Shown here in pieces: positions 27,801 through 35,825 of a stretch of DNA of 64,000 nucleotides (positions are counted from its first letter, which is position 1; each line of letters opens with the position of its first letter). Both the position numbers and the translations under genes were made by a program. The DNA comes from Ferruginibacter sp. (GTDB lineage Bacteria; Bacteroidota; Bacteroidia; Chitinophagales; Chitinophagaceae): NCBI GenBank assembly GCA_016786725.1, contig JAEUVU010000003.1, positions 62,001 through 126,000 of the forward strand, given 5' to 3'. Below the pieces are notes generated by a model, which was given only the letters and a program-made list of their open reading frames with translations, made no database searches and was not told where the DNA came from.

Positions 27801-29280
27801 CCAGGCGGGGGCTTGCTTTGGTGTGGCTGTTTCATCGGCCGGGGATGTGAACGGAGACGGGTATGCTGATATTATCATTGGTGTGTACCTGTATGATGAC
27901 GGTGCTAATACAGATGAAGGGCGGGCCTATATTTATCATGGCTCTGCAACGGGCGTATCGGCAACACCGAATAATACACAGGATGACAGCAACCAGGCTT
28001 TCGCCAATTTTGGCCTCTCTGTTTCCACTGCAGGTGATGTAAACGGCGATGGGTACAGCGATGTGATAATCGGGGCTCCTCAATACGATGACGGTGCAAA
28101 CACCAATGAAGGCAGGGCCTATATTTATTACGGTTCATCAACCGGTTTGGCAGCCAGCCCAAGCAGCATTATTGATGACGCAAACCAGGCTAATACATTG
28201 CTTGCAAATAATGCTTCCACCGCCGGTGATGTAAACGGAGACGGTTATAGTGACATTATTGTTGGTGCCAACGGGTATGATGATGGCGCCAACACAGATG
28301 AAGGCCGTGCTTTTGTTTACAACGGAAATGAGTTTACTAACAACAAGCGCAATAACCTGAGGCTGTATAACACCAACCTCACCACACCTATTAGCAACAG
28401 CAATTTTATACTGGGCAATTTTGGTATCGGGCTTTTTGCAAAGTCTTTCCTGGGCCGCAACAGCGGTAAGCTTGTTTGGCAAACCAGGCTTAGCCAGAAT
28501 GCTTATAGCGGCAACCCCATTACAAACAGCGTACTCTTTTCGGGGCAGGAGGCAAGCTATAGCAACCTGGGTCTTTCTGGTACGGAACTTAAAGAAGTGA
28601 TCAGCAAACTTAATGGCGCAGGCAAATATACCAAGGTCAGGGCAAGGGTTAAATACAATCCTGTGCTGGCCATCACCGGCCAGGTTTATGGCCCATGGCG
28701 TTATGTATCTTCCATTATTGATGGAAATAATTTAGGTGCTTTGCCTATTGAGCTGATCTCTTTTAAAGCAGCCTGGAAAGAAAAAGGAAAGTCTGCAAAA
28801 ATTGAATTTGCAACCGATAAAGAAAGCGGCATCTGTTGTTTTGATATTGAAAAGAGTACCGACGGTTTTAATTATTATGCTATCGCCACTTTACCGGCAA
28901 AAAATTCTGCAAATGTTGAACAATATGATTTTGTAGATAACAATGCAAAGAACAAAAATCAATTCTATCGCCTTAAAATAAAAGGAGAAACCGGCAAGGT
29001 TGAGTACAGTAGCATTCAACAATTAGAGAATGATAAGGCAACAGAGATAATCGTTTTCCCCAACCCAACAACTAATGTTTTGCAATTGCAATTGAATAAC
29101 TCATTTACTAAGGTGAATATACGGATCATAAACAGCGCCGGGCAGGTTGTAAAGCAATTAACTATTCCTTCATTTTACCAAACAATTACCATACCTGTAC
29201 AAAATTTAGCTAACGGTACATACTGGCTGCATTTACAAAGCGCCGATGAAAAACAGGTGTTGCAGTTTGTGAAGCAGTAG
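24859..29280 (+). CDS. giant FG-GAP repeat surface protein, T9SS type A (paralogue 3)
   Basis: 1473 residues with the same order of parts as the other two: signal peptide (MYKVFTLAVAVSVLPLS), N-terminal module (PWSQNWMASAQENIRKSEY to YPVTIDPLS), 14 FG-GAP repeats (about 268-1158) in the DDANQ / YDDGANTDEGRAFVYHGSA style, conserved block (NNKRNNLRLYNTNL), and T9SS type A tail (VFPNPTTNVLQ to VLQFVKQ). The repeats of this copy are the most uniform of the three. Calcium loops are DVNGDGY[SYCAG]D in almost all copies. It is read away from the propeller kinase and is followed by another T9SS cargo gene. A surface adhesin or ligand-binding scaffold is the likely role; no catalytic domain is visible. 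Confidence 0.93.
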   Translation: MYKVFTLAVAVSVLPLSKQYYSPAINNEAESQPYIFQFKNNITTNPFEPEKKATAEPWSQNWMASAQENIRKSEYNFKWEEKLNTYCTPNRKNNLRFFYSEKGFVVEPRTTKIPLGKIDKTILPGDIKYKTIPNWKINFNLDKNQVGDGKWQIVNNKAEYITEKITVQYTNNDEGMRQNFIVHSPLSTDDELKINFSIKTKLKTYLHGNQLQFFHKITNVLNYEQLKVWDAEGKPLEAGIKKNRKNKFYIQVNTKNAVYPVTIDPLSVTPNSTLDDANQSFASFGNSVASAGDVNGDGYSDVIIGTPNYDDGANTNEGRAFVYHGSSTGLSASPNNTPDDANQASAQFGVCVASAGDVNGDGYSDVIIGASGYSDGANSFEGRAYVYHGSASGLTASPASMPDDANQANASFGISVACAGDVNGDGYSDVVIGAPFYDDGANANEGRVFIYHGSGTGIAASPTGFRSDANQAGATYGFSVASAGDVNGDGYYDLIVGAYNYNDGLGSEGRAFIYHGSASGISAAPSSTRSDGNQFNCWFGYSVACAGDINGDGYSDVIIGANQYDDGANATEGRAFVYHGSASGISATPNSTPDDADQSNAFLGFSVACAGDVNGDGYSDVIIGAWGYAENGNSDEGKAFVYHGSSTGLSPNPNTLIDDGNQADARSGRSVASAGDVNGDGYSDVIVGAPNYDDGANVDEGRAWVHHGSATGLSSTPNNIQDDANQANANFGYSVSTAGDVNSDGYSDVIIGAWSYDDGANTDEGRAFVYHGSASGLSASPSNTQDDANQAGAQFGFSVADAGDVNGDGYGDVIIGANGYDDGANLNEGRAFVYHGSASGLSATPNNTPDDANQAGSNFGYSVAGAGDVNGDGYSDVIIGARQYDDGANTEEGRAFVYHGSATGLSATPNSTPDDCNQANANFGISVAGAGDVNGDGYCDVIIGAYQFDDGANANEGRAYVYHGSASGISASPNSTPDDANQAGACFGVAVSSAGDVNGDGYADIIIGVYLYDDGANTDEGRAYIYHGSATGVSATPNNTQDDSNQAFANFGLSVSTAGDVNGDGYSDVIIGAPQYDDGANTNEGRAYIYYGSSTGLAASPSSIIDDANQANTLLANNASTAGDVNGDGYSDIIVGANGYDDGANTDEGRAFVYNGNEFTNNKRNNLRLYNTNLTTPISNSNFILGNFGIGLFAKSFLGRNSGKLVWQTRLSQNAYSGNPITNSVLFSGQEASYSNLGLSGTELKEVISKLNGAGKYTKVRARVKYNPVLAITGQVYGPWRYVSSIIDGNNLGALPIELISFKAAWKEKGKSAKIEFATDKESGICCFDIEKSTDGFNYYAIATLPAKNSANVEQYDFVDNNAKNKNQFYRLKIKGETGKVEYSSIQQLENDKATEIIVFPNPTTNVLQLQLNNSFTKVNIRIINSAGQVVKQLTIPSFYQTITIPVQNLANGTYWLHLQSADEKQVLQFVKQ
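25665..28330 (+). repeat. 14 tandem FG-GAP repeats, about 192-bp period (paralogue 3)
   Basis: Fourteen copies of a 64-codon unit counted by the AGD[VI]N[GS]DGY loop. Neighbouring units share long stretches of identical DNA (for example gatgatgcaaaccaggc and ttttgtatatcatggttc), so the array should be prone to copy-number change. Boundaries approximate. Confidence 0.9.
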
Positions 29281-29383
29281 CAGGGCGATTTAGAATTCTA
29301 CAAAAAATATTTACCTTTAAATCTTAGCTGTTGACTTTTGTTGCTGACAGGTTGCCTGTTTGTTTATAAATAAAACAAAAAAT

Positions 29384-30898
29384 ATGCTTTCTTTTTACAC
29401 CACAAACACTCTTTGTAATTCACAAAAGCCTTTACTGGTTCTGTCTTTTCTTTTTTTGTTTGCCGTGCCTGCCCGGGCACAAACTTATACCATGCCCACA
29501 ACAGGCTTGCAAAACACTTATACCGGGGCCTGCCCGGTAGCAACCTGCAGCGGAACTTTTTATGATAATGGGGGCGCCGGTGGTAATTATTCTCCTAATA
29601 ATAACGCTACCGAATGGACTTTTGCCCCCAGCACGCCCGGTATGTGTGTACGTGCAGCATTTACTTCTTTTAGTATGAACGATACATACTTTTTATGTTT
29701 TGGCCCCAGCAGCTGCTGCGATTACCTGCGGATTTATGATGGCCCTAATATTAACTCCCCACTCCTTTATAATAACTGTACCTCTTCGCCGGGCACCATA
29801 ACTTCTACCAACGGTAGTTTAACTTTTAAATTTGTGAGCGATGGGAGCGTTCAGCTTGCAGGCTGGGCGGCTACAATTTCCTGTGTGGCCTGTGCCGGCG
29901 GGGCGCCAGCCAATACACCAAGCGATTGCCCCAATGCAACTACTATTTATGGCACGGATTTTTTTCCAAACCCTTCTAACGGTGTCGGCAATGTTGCGGA
30001 GGGTTGCAACGGTTGTTCGCTTGGAGAAACCTATTCGCATTGGTATAAATTCACCATCAAAACCGGGGGCACGCTGGCTTTTACAATAGACCCAATAAAC
30101 AATGCCAATGATTTTGATTTTGCATTGTTTGGCCCTGGTGTTACCTGTGGCACCTTAGGCTCACCAATCAGGTGCAGCAACGCCGCCGTATCCGGAAACG
30201 GAAATACCGGGTTAGGGAATGGTGCCGGAGATGTATCGGAAGATATTACAGGAGACCAATGGGTTTCGCAATTAAATGTAACAGCTGGGCAGTCATTCTA
30301 TCTTTTGGTTGACGCAGCTTTGACGGGTAATTCGGGCTTTAACTTTATTGTTACTGGTACGGCCGTTATTGAAGAGCCTTTGCCGCTTAGGCTTGCCAGC
30401 TTCAGCGGTAAAAATCAAAATGGCCGTAACTACATACAATGGGAAACAACAAATGAGATCAATACAAAAACATTCGAACTCGAACGGGGTACAGATGGAG
30501 CAGGCTATACAAAAATTGCCAGCCTTCAGTCTGCCGGTTCTGGTAATAATATGTATGTATATAACGATCCTTTTGTTTCGGGCAGTAAAGTTTTTTATCG
30601 TTTAAAAATAATTGACCTGTCGGGTGCTTTTACCTACAGCCATGCTATATGGATTGATGCTGATTTAAGAAGTACTGTTAAAGTTTATCCTACACCAGCC
30701 AGCAATGTCTTGAATATACATATGGGTAAACCCAACCTGGTCAACTCCCGTGCAATGGTATATGATGTTACAGGAAAATTTCTACATAGTTTTTTGATAC
30801 AAAACATACAACAGCAGTTGGATATAAGCCGTCTTTCGCAGGGCATGTATATTTTAAAGTTTGAGGACGGTACGGCAACAAGGTTCGTGAAAAAATAA
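29384..30898 (+). CDS. T9SS type A cargo protein with CUB-like domain
   Basis: 504 residues from the ATG at 29384; an in-frame TTG at 29360 is less likely. A signal peptide ends at AVPARAQ. Residues about 35-170 read as a CUB-like domain: four-plus cysteines, W-T-F-A-P, and the hallmark DYLRIYDGPN followed by LTFKFVSDGSV and GWAATISC. Next comes a jelly-roll/pre-peptidase-like domain (HWYKFTIKTGGTLAFTID ... DFDFALFGPG), a fibronectin-like region (IQWETTNEINTKTFELERG), and a T9SS type A tail (VYPTPASNVLN to FVKK). It follows FG-GAP paralogue 3 by about 100 bp and may be co-transcribed. Probably a surface binding protein; no protease residues seen. Confidence 0.88.
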   Translation: MLSFYTTNTLCNSQKPLLVLSFLFLFAVPARAQTYTMPTTGLQNTYTGACPVATCSGTFYDNGGAGGNYSPNNNATEWTFAPSTPGMCVRAAFTSFSMNDTYFLCFGPSSCCDYLRIYDGPNINSPLLYNNCTSSPGTITSTNGSLTFKFVSDGSVQLAGWAATISCVACAGGAPANTPSDCPNATTIYGTDFFPNPSNGVGNVAEGCNGCSLGETYSHWYKFTIKTGGTLAFTIDPINNANDFDFALFGPGVTCGTLGSPIRCSNAAVSGNGNTGLGNGAGDVSEDITGDQWVSQLNVTAGQSFYLLVDAALTGNSGFNFIVTGTAVIEEPLPLRLASFSGKNQNGRNYIQWETTNEINTKTFELERGTDGAGYTKIASLQSAGSGNNMYVYNDPFVSGSKVFYRLKIIDLSGAFTYSHAIWIDADLRSTVKVYPTPASNVLNIHMGKPNLVNSRAMVYDVTGKFLHSFLIQNIQQQLDISRLSQGMYILKFEDGTATRFVKK

Positions 30899-30902
30899 AG
30901 TT

Positions 30903-30946
30903 GGGTTGCTCTTAAAAATGCAGTTCCGATGCAACTCTTTTTTATT
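30903..30946 (+). terminator. weak intrinsic terminator after the CUB-like gene
   Basis: GGTTGC near 30904 can pair with GCAACT near 30931 (one G-U), and a run of six T residues follows. The loop is long, so confidence is moderate. Confidence 0.45.
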
Positions 30947-30947
30947 C

Positions 30948-30978
30948 TTTGCCATCCCCCTGTAAGTTTTTATTTTTG
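30948..30978 (+). promoter_or_regulatory. Bacteroidota-type promoter of the aminotransferase gene
   Basis: A -33 element TTTG (30948-30951) and a -7 element TATTTTTG (30971-30978) are separated by exactly 19 bp, matching the Bacteroidota sigma-ABfr consensus TTTG-N19-TAnnTTTG. The ATG follows 17 bases after the -7 box, giving a leader of only about 14 bases. This is the best promoter in the window. Confidence 0.75.
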
Positions 30979-30995
30979 CCACTTAATCAAAGCTT

Positions 30996-32261
30996 ATGGG
31001 TAATCTTAAATTGAGTGTGCTGGCCGAAACTTTGCAGGCTTCTGAAATTGTGCGCCTGGGTGCAACCATCAAGGAAAAAATGAGGCAGGGTGCCAGCATT
31101 TATAATTATACCATCGGCGATTTTGATTCCGGCATCTTTCCCATACCTGCCGAACTTGAAGCAGAGATCATTGATGCATACAAAAACGGTTATACAACTT
31201 ATCCTGCGGCAGAAGGTAATTTAGACCTGAGGGAGGCGGTTGCTTCCTTCATGTCAACCAGGTGCAACCTGCATTACGGAACCAATGAAATTTTAATAGC
31301 CGCCGGCGGCAGGCCGTTGATCTATGCTTTGTATCGTTCTATTGTTGATAAAGGCGATAAAGTAATTTACCCGGCGCCGAGCTGGAACAATAATCATTAT
31401 GTTCATTTCAACGAAGGCGAACATATTATGCTGGAGGCCGGAAAAGAAAATAACTTTATGCTCACGGCTGAACAAATTGCACCGCATATAAAAGGGGCTA
31501 CTTTACTTTCATTATGTTCCCCTTTGAATCCAACCGGTACTACTTTCTCTAAAGAAGAGTTAAGCGCCATCTGCGACCTGGTGATTGAAGAAAATAAAAC
31601 CCGTGCCGAAGGCGAAAAAAAATTATACCTGATGTACGACCAGATATACTGGACACTTACATTCGGCAATACACAACACCACAACCCGGTTACCTTAAAC
31701 CCGGCGATGAAAGATTTTACCATTTTTATTGATGGCATCAGCAAGGCTTTTGCTGCAACGGGTGTAAGGGTTGGCTGGGCAATGGGCCCGTCAGAGGTTA
31801 TTGTAAAAATGAGGTCTATCAACAGTCATGTTGGTGCATGGGCGCCCATGGCCGAGCAAAAAGCGGTTGCAAATTATTTGCGTAAAACAGATGCTATTGA
31901 CAAATACTTTGCTCATTTTAAGGCTGAAGTAAATGAACGCCTTCAAAACATCTTTGATGGTTTTCAGCAAATGAAAGGCGCCGGTTTTAGGGTTGATGCC
32001 ATTGCGCCGGAGGCGGCCATTTATCTTACCATACAAATTGATTACGTTGGTAAAAAAACAGCAGATGGAAAATTATTAGAAACACAGGCCGATGTTACTT
32101 CTTATGTTTTGGATGAGGCAAGGCTGGCAATAGTTCCGTTTTATTGTTTTGGCGCCGGCCGAAACAGCAGCTGGTACAGGCTAAGTGTGGGTACCTGTAA
32201 AAAAGAAGAGATTGGGGAGATGCTGGGAGCCTTACAAGCCGCTTTGAAAAAATTGAACTGA
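30996..32261 (+). CDS. class I/II PLP-dependent aminotransferase
   Basis: 421 residues, the usual length for aspartate-aminotransferase-fold enzymes. Motifs: YTTYPAAEGNLDLREAVASF, the cofactor-region AAGGRPLIYAL, SPLNPTGTTFS, YDQIYW, and the PLP lysine in DGISKAFAATGVRVGW (about residue 250). It transfers an amino group between an amino acid and a 2-oxo acid; the substrate cannot be read from sequence, though the aspartate/aromatic subgroup is likely. It has its own promoter with a very short leader and stands alone on the plus strand, converging on the small genes at 32.3 kb. Confidence 0.92.
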   Translation: MGNLKLSVLAETLQASEIVRLGATIKEKMRQGASIYNYTIGDFDSGIFPIPAELEAEIIDAYKNGYTTYPAAEGNLDLREAVASFMSTRCNLHYGTNEILIAAGGRPLIYALYRSIVDKGDKVIYPAPSWNNNHYVHFNEGEHIMLEAGKENNFMLTAEQIAPHIKGATLLSLCSPLNPTGTTFSKEELSAICDLVIEENKTRAEGEKKLYLMYDQIYWTLTFGNTQHHNPVTLNPAMKDFTIFIDGISKAFAATGVRVGWAMGPSEVIVKMRSINSHVGAWAPMAEQKAVANYLRKTDAIDKYFAHFKAEVNERLQNIFDGFQQMKGAGFRVDAIAPEAAIYLTIQIDYVGKKTADGKLLETQADVTSYVLDEARLAIVPFYCFGAGRNSSWYRLSVGTCKKEEIGEMLGALQAALKKLN

Positions 32262-32298
32262 TACCTCTGCGTAATCAAATCAATTCTTTAATCTGCTT

Positions 32299-32547
32299 TT
32301 AGTTCTTACAATTCAAAAAAACAAAAGGCTTTAATTCACGCTGGCGGAAAAGTTTCTGGAGCAGGGGGATTTTATTGCTTACTTTATATTTATTCAGGTC
32401 TATAACTTCGTGGGCTATAACTAAATTATCAATTCTTTCAATGGAATACAAAAGCTGATGAAGCAACTCTACTTCATGCTCGATAGATTGCGGAGTCATC
32501 AGCTCCTGGTTGAACAAAACCAGCAGGTCCCGGTTCGGATTGTTCAT
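32299..32547 (-). CDS. small hypothetical protein
   Basis: 82 residues, no signal peptide and no recognised domain. The sequence is helix-rich and amphipathic (IEHEVELLHQLLYSIERIDNL, KIPLLQKLFRQREL) and would form a small cytoplasmic helical bundle. It lies 18 bp after a 42-residue lipoprotein gene on the same strand, and the two probably share a transcript. Existence is supported by spacing and by an uninterrupted ATG frame only, so confidence is moderate. Confidence 0.55.
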   Translation of the reverse strand: MNNPNRDLLVLFNQELMTPQSIEHEVELLHQLLYSIERIDNLVIAHEVIDLNKYKVSNKIPLLQKLFRQRELKPFVFLNCKN

Positions 32548-32565
32548 AGTTTCTGTAGTTAAAAA

Positions 32566-32694
32566 TTACCTTCTGTTGCCATAGCCAACAAAACCTTCGC
32601 AGCCGCAGGTGCTTTTTCTCGAAGAAGAACAGCTTGCTGTGAGCAAAACGGTGGCTATAACGAATAGCAATAATGTTATTTTACTTAGTTTCAT
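32566..32694 (-). CDS. 42-residue cysteine-rich lipoprotein
   Basis: A very short gene: ATG at 32694, stop TAA at 32566-32568. The translation starts MKLSKITLLLFVIATVLL and has a good lipobox LTASC, then a mature tail of about 21 residues with SSSRKSTCGCEGFVGYGNRR. A signal peptide with a lipobox directly before a C-x-C, Gly/Tyr-rich, basic tail is unlikely by chance. It resembles the tiny lipoproteins common in Bacteroidota that carry little more than an anchor and a short conserved tail; no function is known to me. It is 18 bp upstream of the 82-residue gene. Confidence 0.65.
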   Translation of the reverse strand: MKLSKITLLLFVIATVLLTASCSSSRKSTCGCEGFVGYGNRR

Positions 32695-32794
32695 AATTTT
32701 CAGGTTACCAAATTAAACTATTTTCACAAACAATTATTGCATTGTTTTGATAAAAGGCGAAAATTTTAACATCCCCGGCAACCCACAGGGTCCT

Positions 32795-33892
32795 ATGGGC
32801 AAGCCCTGTATTCTGGTAGCCCCGCTGGATTGGGGCCTGGGCCATGCAACCCGTTGCATTCCAGTCATCTCATCTCTCATACAACAAAATTGTACCGTTA
32901 TTGTTGCGGCCGAAGGGCAGGTAAAACTATTATTGCAGAAAGAATTCCCTGGCCTTGAGTATATCGAATTAAGGGGCTACAGGGTAAAGTACAGTCGTTA
33001 CAAATTCTGGATGCCGGTTAAGCTTTTGCTCCAACTACCTAAAATCATGTTCAGGATATATGCTGAAAACCAGTGGTTGAAAAAGGCAGTTGAAAAAAAT
33101 AAGATCAATGCTGTTATTTCTGACAACCGCATGGGCTTGTTCCATAAAAAAATACCCTGTGTTTATATAACGCACCAGTTAACCATAAAAACCGGAAGCC
33201 GGTTTACCGAAAACATTGCCCAAAAAATTCATTACCATTTCATAAATAAATTCAGCGCCTGCTGGGTGCCGGATGCAAAAGGAGAGTTGAATCTTGCCGG
33301 AACATTATCGCACCCTGCAGCATTACCTAAAGTGCCGGTTAATTACCTGGGCATTTTATCCCGGTTTAAAAAGCAGGATGTTGAATGCAAATACGATCTG
33401 TGCATTGTTTTATCTGGTCCTGAACCGCAAAGGACCATTTTTGAAAAAACCATTTTGGAAGATTTGAAGAAGGAGGAAGGAAGAATATTTTTTATCCGTG
33501 GGTTGCCGGGAGAAACAGAAATGTCCGAATTGAAAAATTTATCCATCGAAATAAAAAATCATCTTACTGCAGATGAGTTGTGCAACATCATTCAGCAATC
33601 AAAAATTGTAATAAGCCGTTGTGGCTATTCAACTGTAATGGACCTGGTGAAGCTGCAAAAAAAAGCGATACTGGTTCCTACGCCAGGGCAAACAGAGCAG
33701 GAATACCTTGCTGAATATTTACAGAAACAAAGGTTGTTTTATTGTGTTGATCAGGGTAAATTTTCTTTACCCGAAGCCATAGAAAAAGCAACGCAATTTG
33801 AGTTTGCTGCATTGCCTTTGCAGGATGATCGCTACAAAAATGTTGTAGAAAAATTTATTGCGTCTCTCAAGATTGATAGTGCAGATACTTAA
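32795..33892 (+). CDS. MurG-like glycosyltransferase (GT-B fold)
   Basis: 365 residues from the ATG at 32795 (MGKPCILVAPLDWGLGHATRC); a TTG 16 codons earlier gives an unstructured extension. The N-terminal GxGHATR glycine loop and the C-terminal nucleotide-sugar site ISRCGYSTVMDLVKLQKKAILVPTPGQTEQEYLA are those of GT28/MurG-type enzymes. It is not MurG itself, which has GGSQG; the corresponding wording here is VLSGPEPQR. The donor and acceptor are unknown, but a lipid- or surface-glycan role fits the neighbouring GT2 fusion. Its 3' end overlaps that gene's 3' end by 26 bp on the opposite strand. Confidence 0.85.
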   Translation: MGKPCILVAPLDWGLGHATRCIPVISSLIQQNCTVIVAAEGQVKLLLQKEFPGLEYIELRGYRVKYSRYKFWMPVKLLLQLPKIMFRIYAENQWLKKAVEKNKINAVISDNRMGLFHKKIPCVYITHQLTIKTGSRFTENIAQKIHYHFINKFSACWVPDAKGELNLAGTLSHPAALPKVPVNYLGILSRFKKQDVECKYDLCIVLSGPEPQRTIFEKTILEDLKKEEGRIFFIRGLPGETEMSELKNLSIEIKNHLTADELCNIIQQSKIVISRCGYSTVMDLVKLQKKAILVPTPGQTEQEYLAEYLQKQRLFYCVDQGKFSLPEAIEKATQFEFAALPLQDDRYKNVVEKFIASLKIDSADT

Positions 33893-35816
33893 ACCCTCTT
33901 GCAATTTTTTTAAGGTCGGTAATTGCAGTATAACCAACTGCATACCACTCATCGCTTTTTTGTAAACTTCCTTTTGGCAGGTCGTTCAATGTTTTTGGTA
34001 AAGCAGTGCTTGTAATAACCGAAGGCTTAATAACCGGAAGCTCTTTGTTTTCATTTGCATAGCCTACCCATGTTTTTGTTCCCGTCAATACGGCAAATAC
34101 ATTATTATAAAACCCGGCTATCTTTTTTTTAACAAATACGATAACCGGTACAGCAAGAATAAAAAGCAGTGAAACGGAAATGTCTATCGTTCTTTTATTG
34201 CGCCGCTGCAGCGGCATGCCGATATTATATTTTTTTGAAAGGGCGATAAAACCGCCGCTGGTGTTTTTGCTGTCGCTGCCAATAATACTGTTGCTACCCG
34301 ATGCATGAAATTTGTTCCGGGTTGTTACAGGTAAGGTTTGAATAGCATTAATAATCCCTTTGAAACTTAATCCATTCTCACAAAAAATTATTTCCTTCAG
34401 CTGGTATTTTTTTACAAGCTGCGGAAGTTGTGCAATTGTTCCTAATACAGTTGAGGCGCCCGAGGTTTCGTTGCTCACACGGCCTAAAACCCTCTCTGTC
34501 ATTCCCGCATTTTCCAGCATTTCTGCAATGATCAAATAATCTTTTTCGTTTGCCACAACAATGGTTTGCCTGCGCTCTTCGTTTTCGTTGCTTGTTTCGA
34601 GGTAACGCCATTTTATAAAAAGCAGCCGCATAAGATTCATCAGTACAAAAGCAAGCATAATTCCTGTTATTAAAACGCCTCTCGAAAACCGGACACTTTC
34701 GGGCAACAAAGCATATACACTTAATAAAACCAACGCAGCGATGGTGGTTGATCGTACCAGTTGCATTTGTTTATAGCCCTTATCATACAGGCCGCTGTAA
34801 AATGCCGTGATTAAAAACAGGGCTGTAAAAACCGGGAAGGCAATAAAGAGAACATTGGGCGAATAGTTTATTTCCTGCCGTATATAATTGCTCCACAATA
34901 TCCTGGTAAGCCCGAAGGAGCCCAAAATAATACAGGCATCAAGTATGGGCAGGCCAATTATCTTGAGCAATTTTCCAAGAGCCGAAAAAAATGCCCTGAT
35001 CATTATAGCAACCTGTATCAAAAAAGTAAACACACCAGCCTTGCTGCCGCTGTAATGTTTTTTTACAAACAAGCTCATGGCTTTGTAAAACAGTCTTACG
35101 TAGTTCAGGCTTCCTCTTTTTGTGCTCTCGCCTTTAAAATGTATGATGGTACTTTCTGCAAAATAATAATTCTTGTAGCCTGCTTTTTGTATGCGGTAAC
35201 TCAGGTCCACATCTTCCCCATACATAAAAAATCGTTCGTCAAAATTTCCGATCTCCTTCAGTACTTTTCCGGGCATCATCATAAAGGCTCCGGCCAACAC
35301 ATCCACTTCTTGATTTTCTTTTTCAGATAAATGACCAAGGTGGTATCGTGCAAAAGTTTTTGAGCGGGGAAACAATTTTGCAAGCCCTGATAATTTAAAT
35401 AAAGAAGTTAAGGGGGAGGGAAAAGCCCTTTTGCTTTCTTTCAGAAATTTACCCGACCCATCAACCATGTGTATGCCTATAGCGCCGGTTTCAGGGTGTG
35501 TTGCAAAAAAATGCAGGCTCTTTTCGATACTGTCTTCGGCAAGTATTGTATCGGGATTTAAAAAAAGAATAAACTCTCCCTTCGCTTTTTCAAGCGCCAG
35601 GTTATTGGCTTTTGCAAAGCCGGTGTTTTCATTATTCCAGATAAAATTTACTGACGGGAAATTCTTCTTCAGGTATTCGCCGCTGCCATCAGTTGAACTG
35701 TTGTCTGTTACAATAATTTCTGAATCAATATTAACACAGGCTTTTTGAACCGAATACAGGCATTGCTCCAGGAAGTATTTTACATTATAGTTTACTATGA
35801 TTACCGATAATTGCAA
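33867..35816 (-). CDS. GT2 glycosyltransferase fused to a degenerate polyprenyl-phosphate sugar transferase module
   Basis: 649 residues. Residues 1-240 are a GT2 domain: SVIIVNYNVKYFLEQCL, DNSSTDGSGEYL, FLNPDT (the metal-binding region) and FMYGEDVDLSYRIQKAG. Next come several transmembrane helices (about 255-405) and a soluble Rossmann-like part (IVVANEKDYLIIAEML) as in WbaP/WcaJ-type proteins. The C-terminus begins like a sugar-phosphate transferase (KRTIDISVSLLFILAVPVIV) and then jumps to VFAVLTGTKTWVGYA, which matches the family's NVLKGDMSLVGPRP block, so the catalytic stretch between is absent. The start is TTG at 35816: a stop lies just upstream in frame, and AAAGG stands 2-6 bases before the TTG. 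It begins 9 bp after the BBE-like gene. Membrane-bound surface-glycan synthesis is likely. Confidence 0.85.
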   Translation of the reverse strand: MQLSVIIVNYNVKYFLEQCLYSVQKACVNIDSEIIVTDNSSTDGSGEYLKKNFPSVNFIWNNENTGFAKANNLALEKAKGEFILFLNPDTILAEDSIEKSLHFFATHPETGAIGIHMVDGSGKFLKESKRAFPSPLTSLFKLSGLAKLFPRSKTFARYHLGHLSEKENQEVDVLAGAFMMMPGKVLKEIGNFDERFFMYGEDVDLSYRIQKAGYKNYYFAESTIIHFKGESTKRGSLNYVRLFYKAMSLFVKKHYSGSKAGVFTFLIQVAIMIRAFFSALGKLLKIIGLPILDACIILGSFGLTRILWSNYIRQEINYSPNVLFIAFPVFTALFLITAFYSGLYDKGYKQMQLVRSTTIAALVLLSVYALLPESVRFSRGVLITGIMLAFVLMNLMRLLFIKWRYLETSNENEERRQTIVVANEKDYLIIAEMLENAGMTERVLGRVSNETSGASTVLGTIAQLPQLVKKYQLKEIIFCENGLSFKGIINAIQTLPVTTRNKFHASGSNSIIGSDSKNTSGGFIALSKKYNIGMPLQRRNKRTIDISVSLLFILAVPVIVFVKKKIAGFYNNVFAVLTGTKTWVGYANENKELPVIKPSVITSTALPKTLNDLPKGSLQKSDEWYAVGYTAITDLKKIARGFKYLHYQS

Positions 35817-35825
35817 TGCCTTTGT

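Noticed and set aside
12765..28330. CRISPR-like array or satellite DNA
   Set aside because: The repeats are long (186-192 bp), in frame and encode FG-GAP units; there are no unique spacers.
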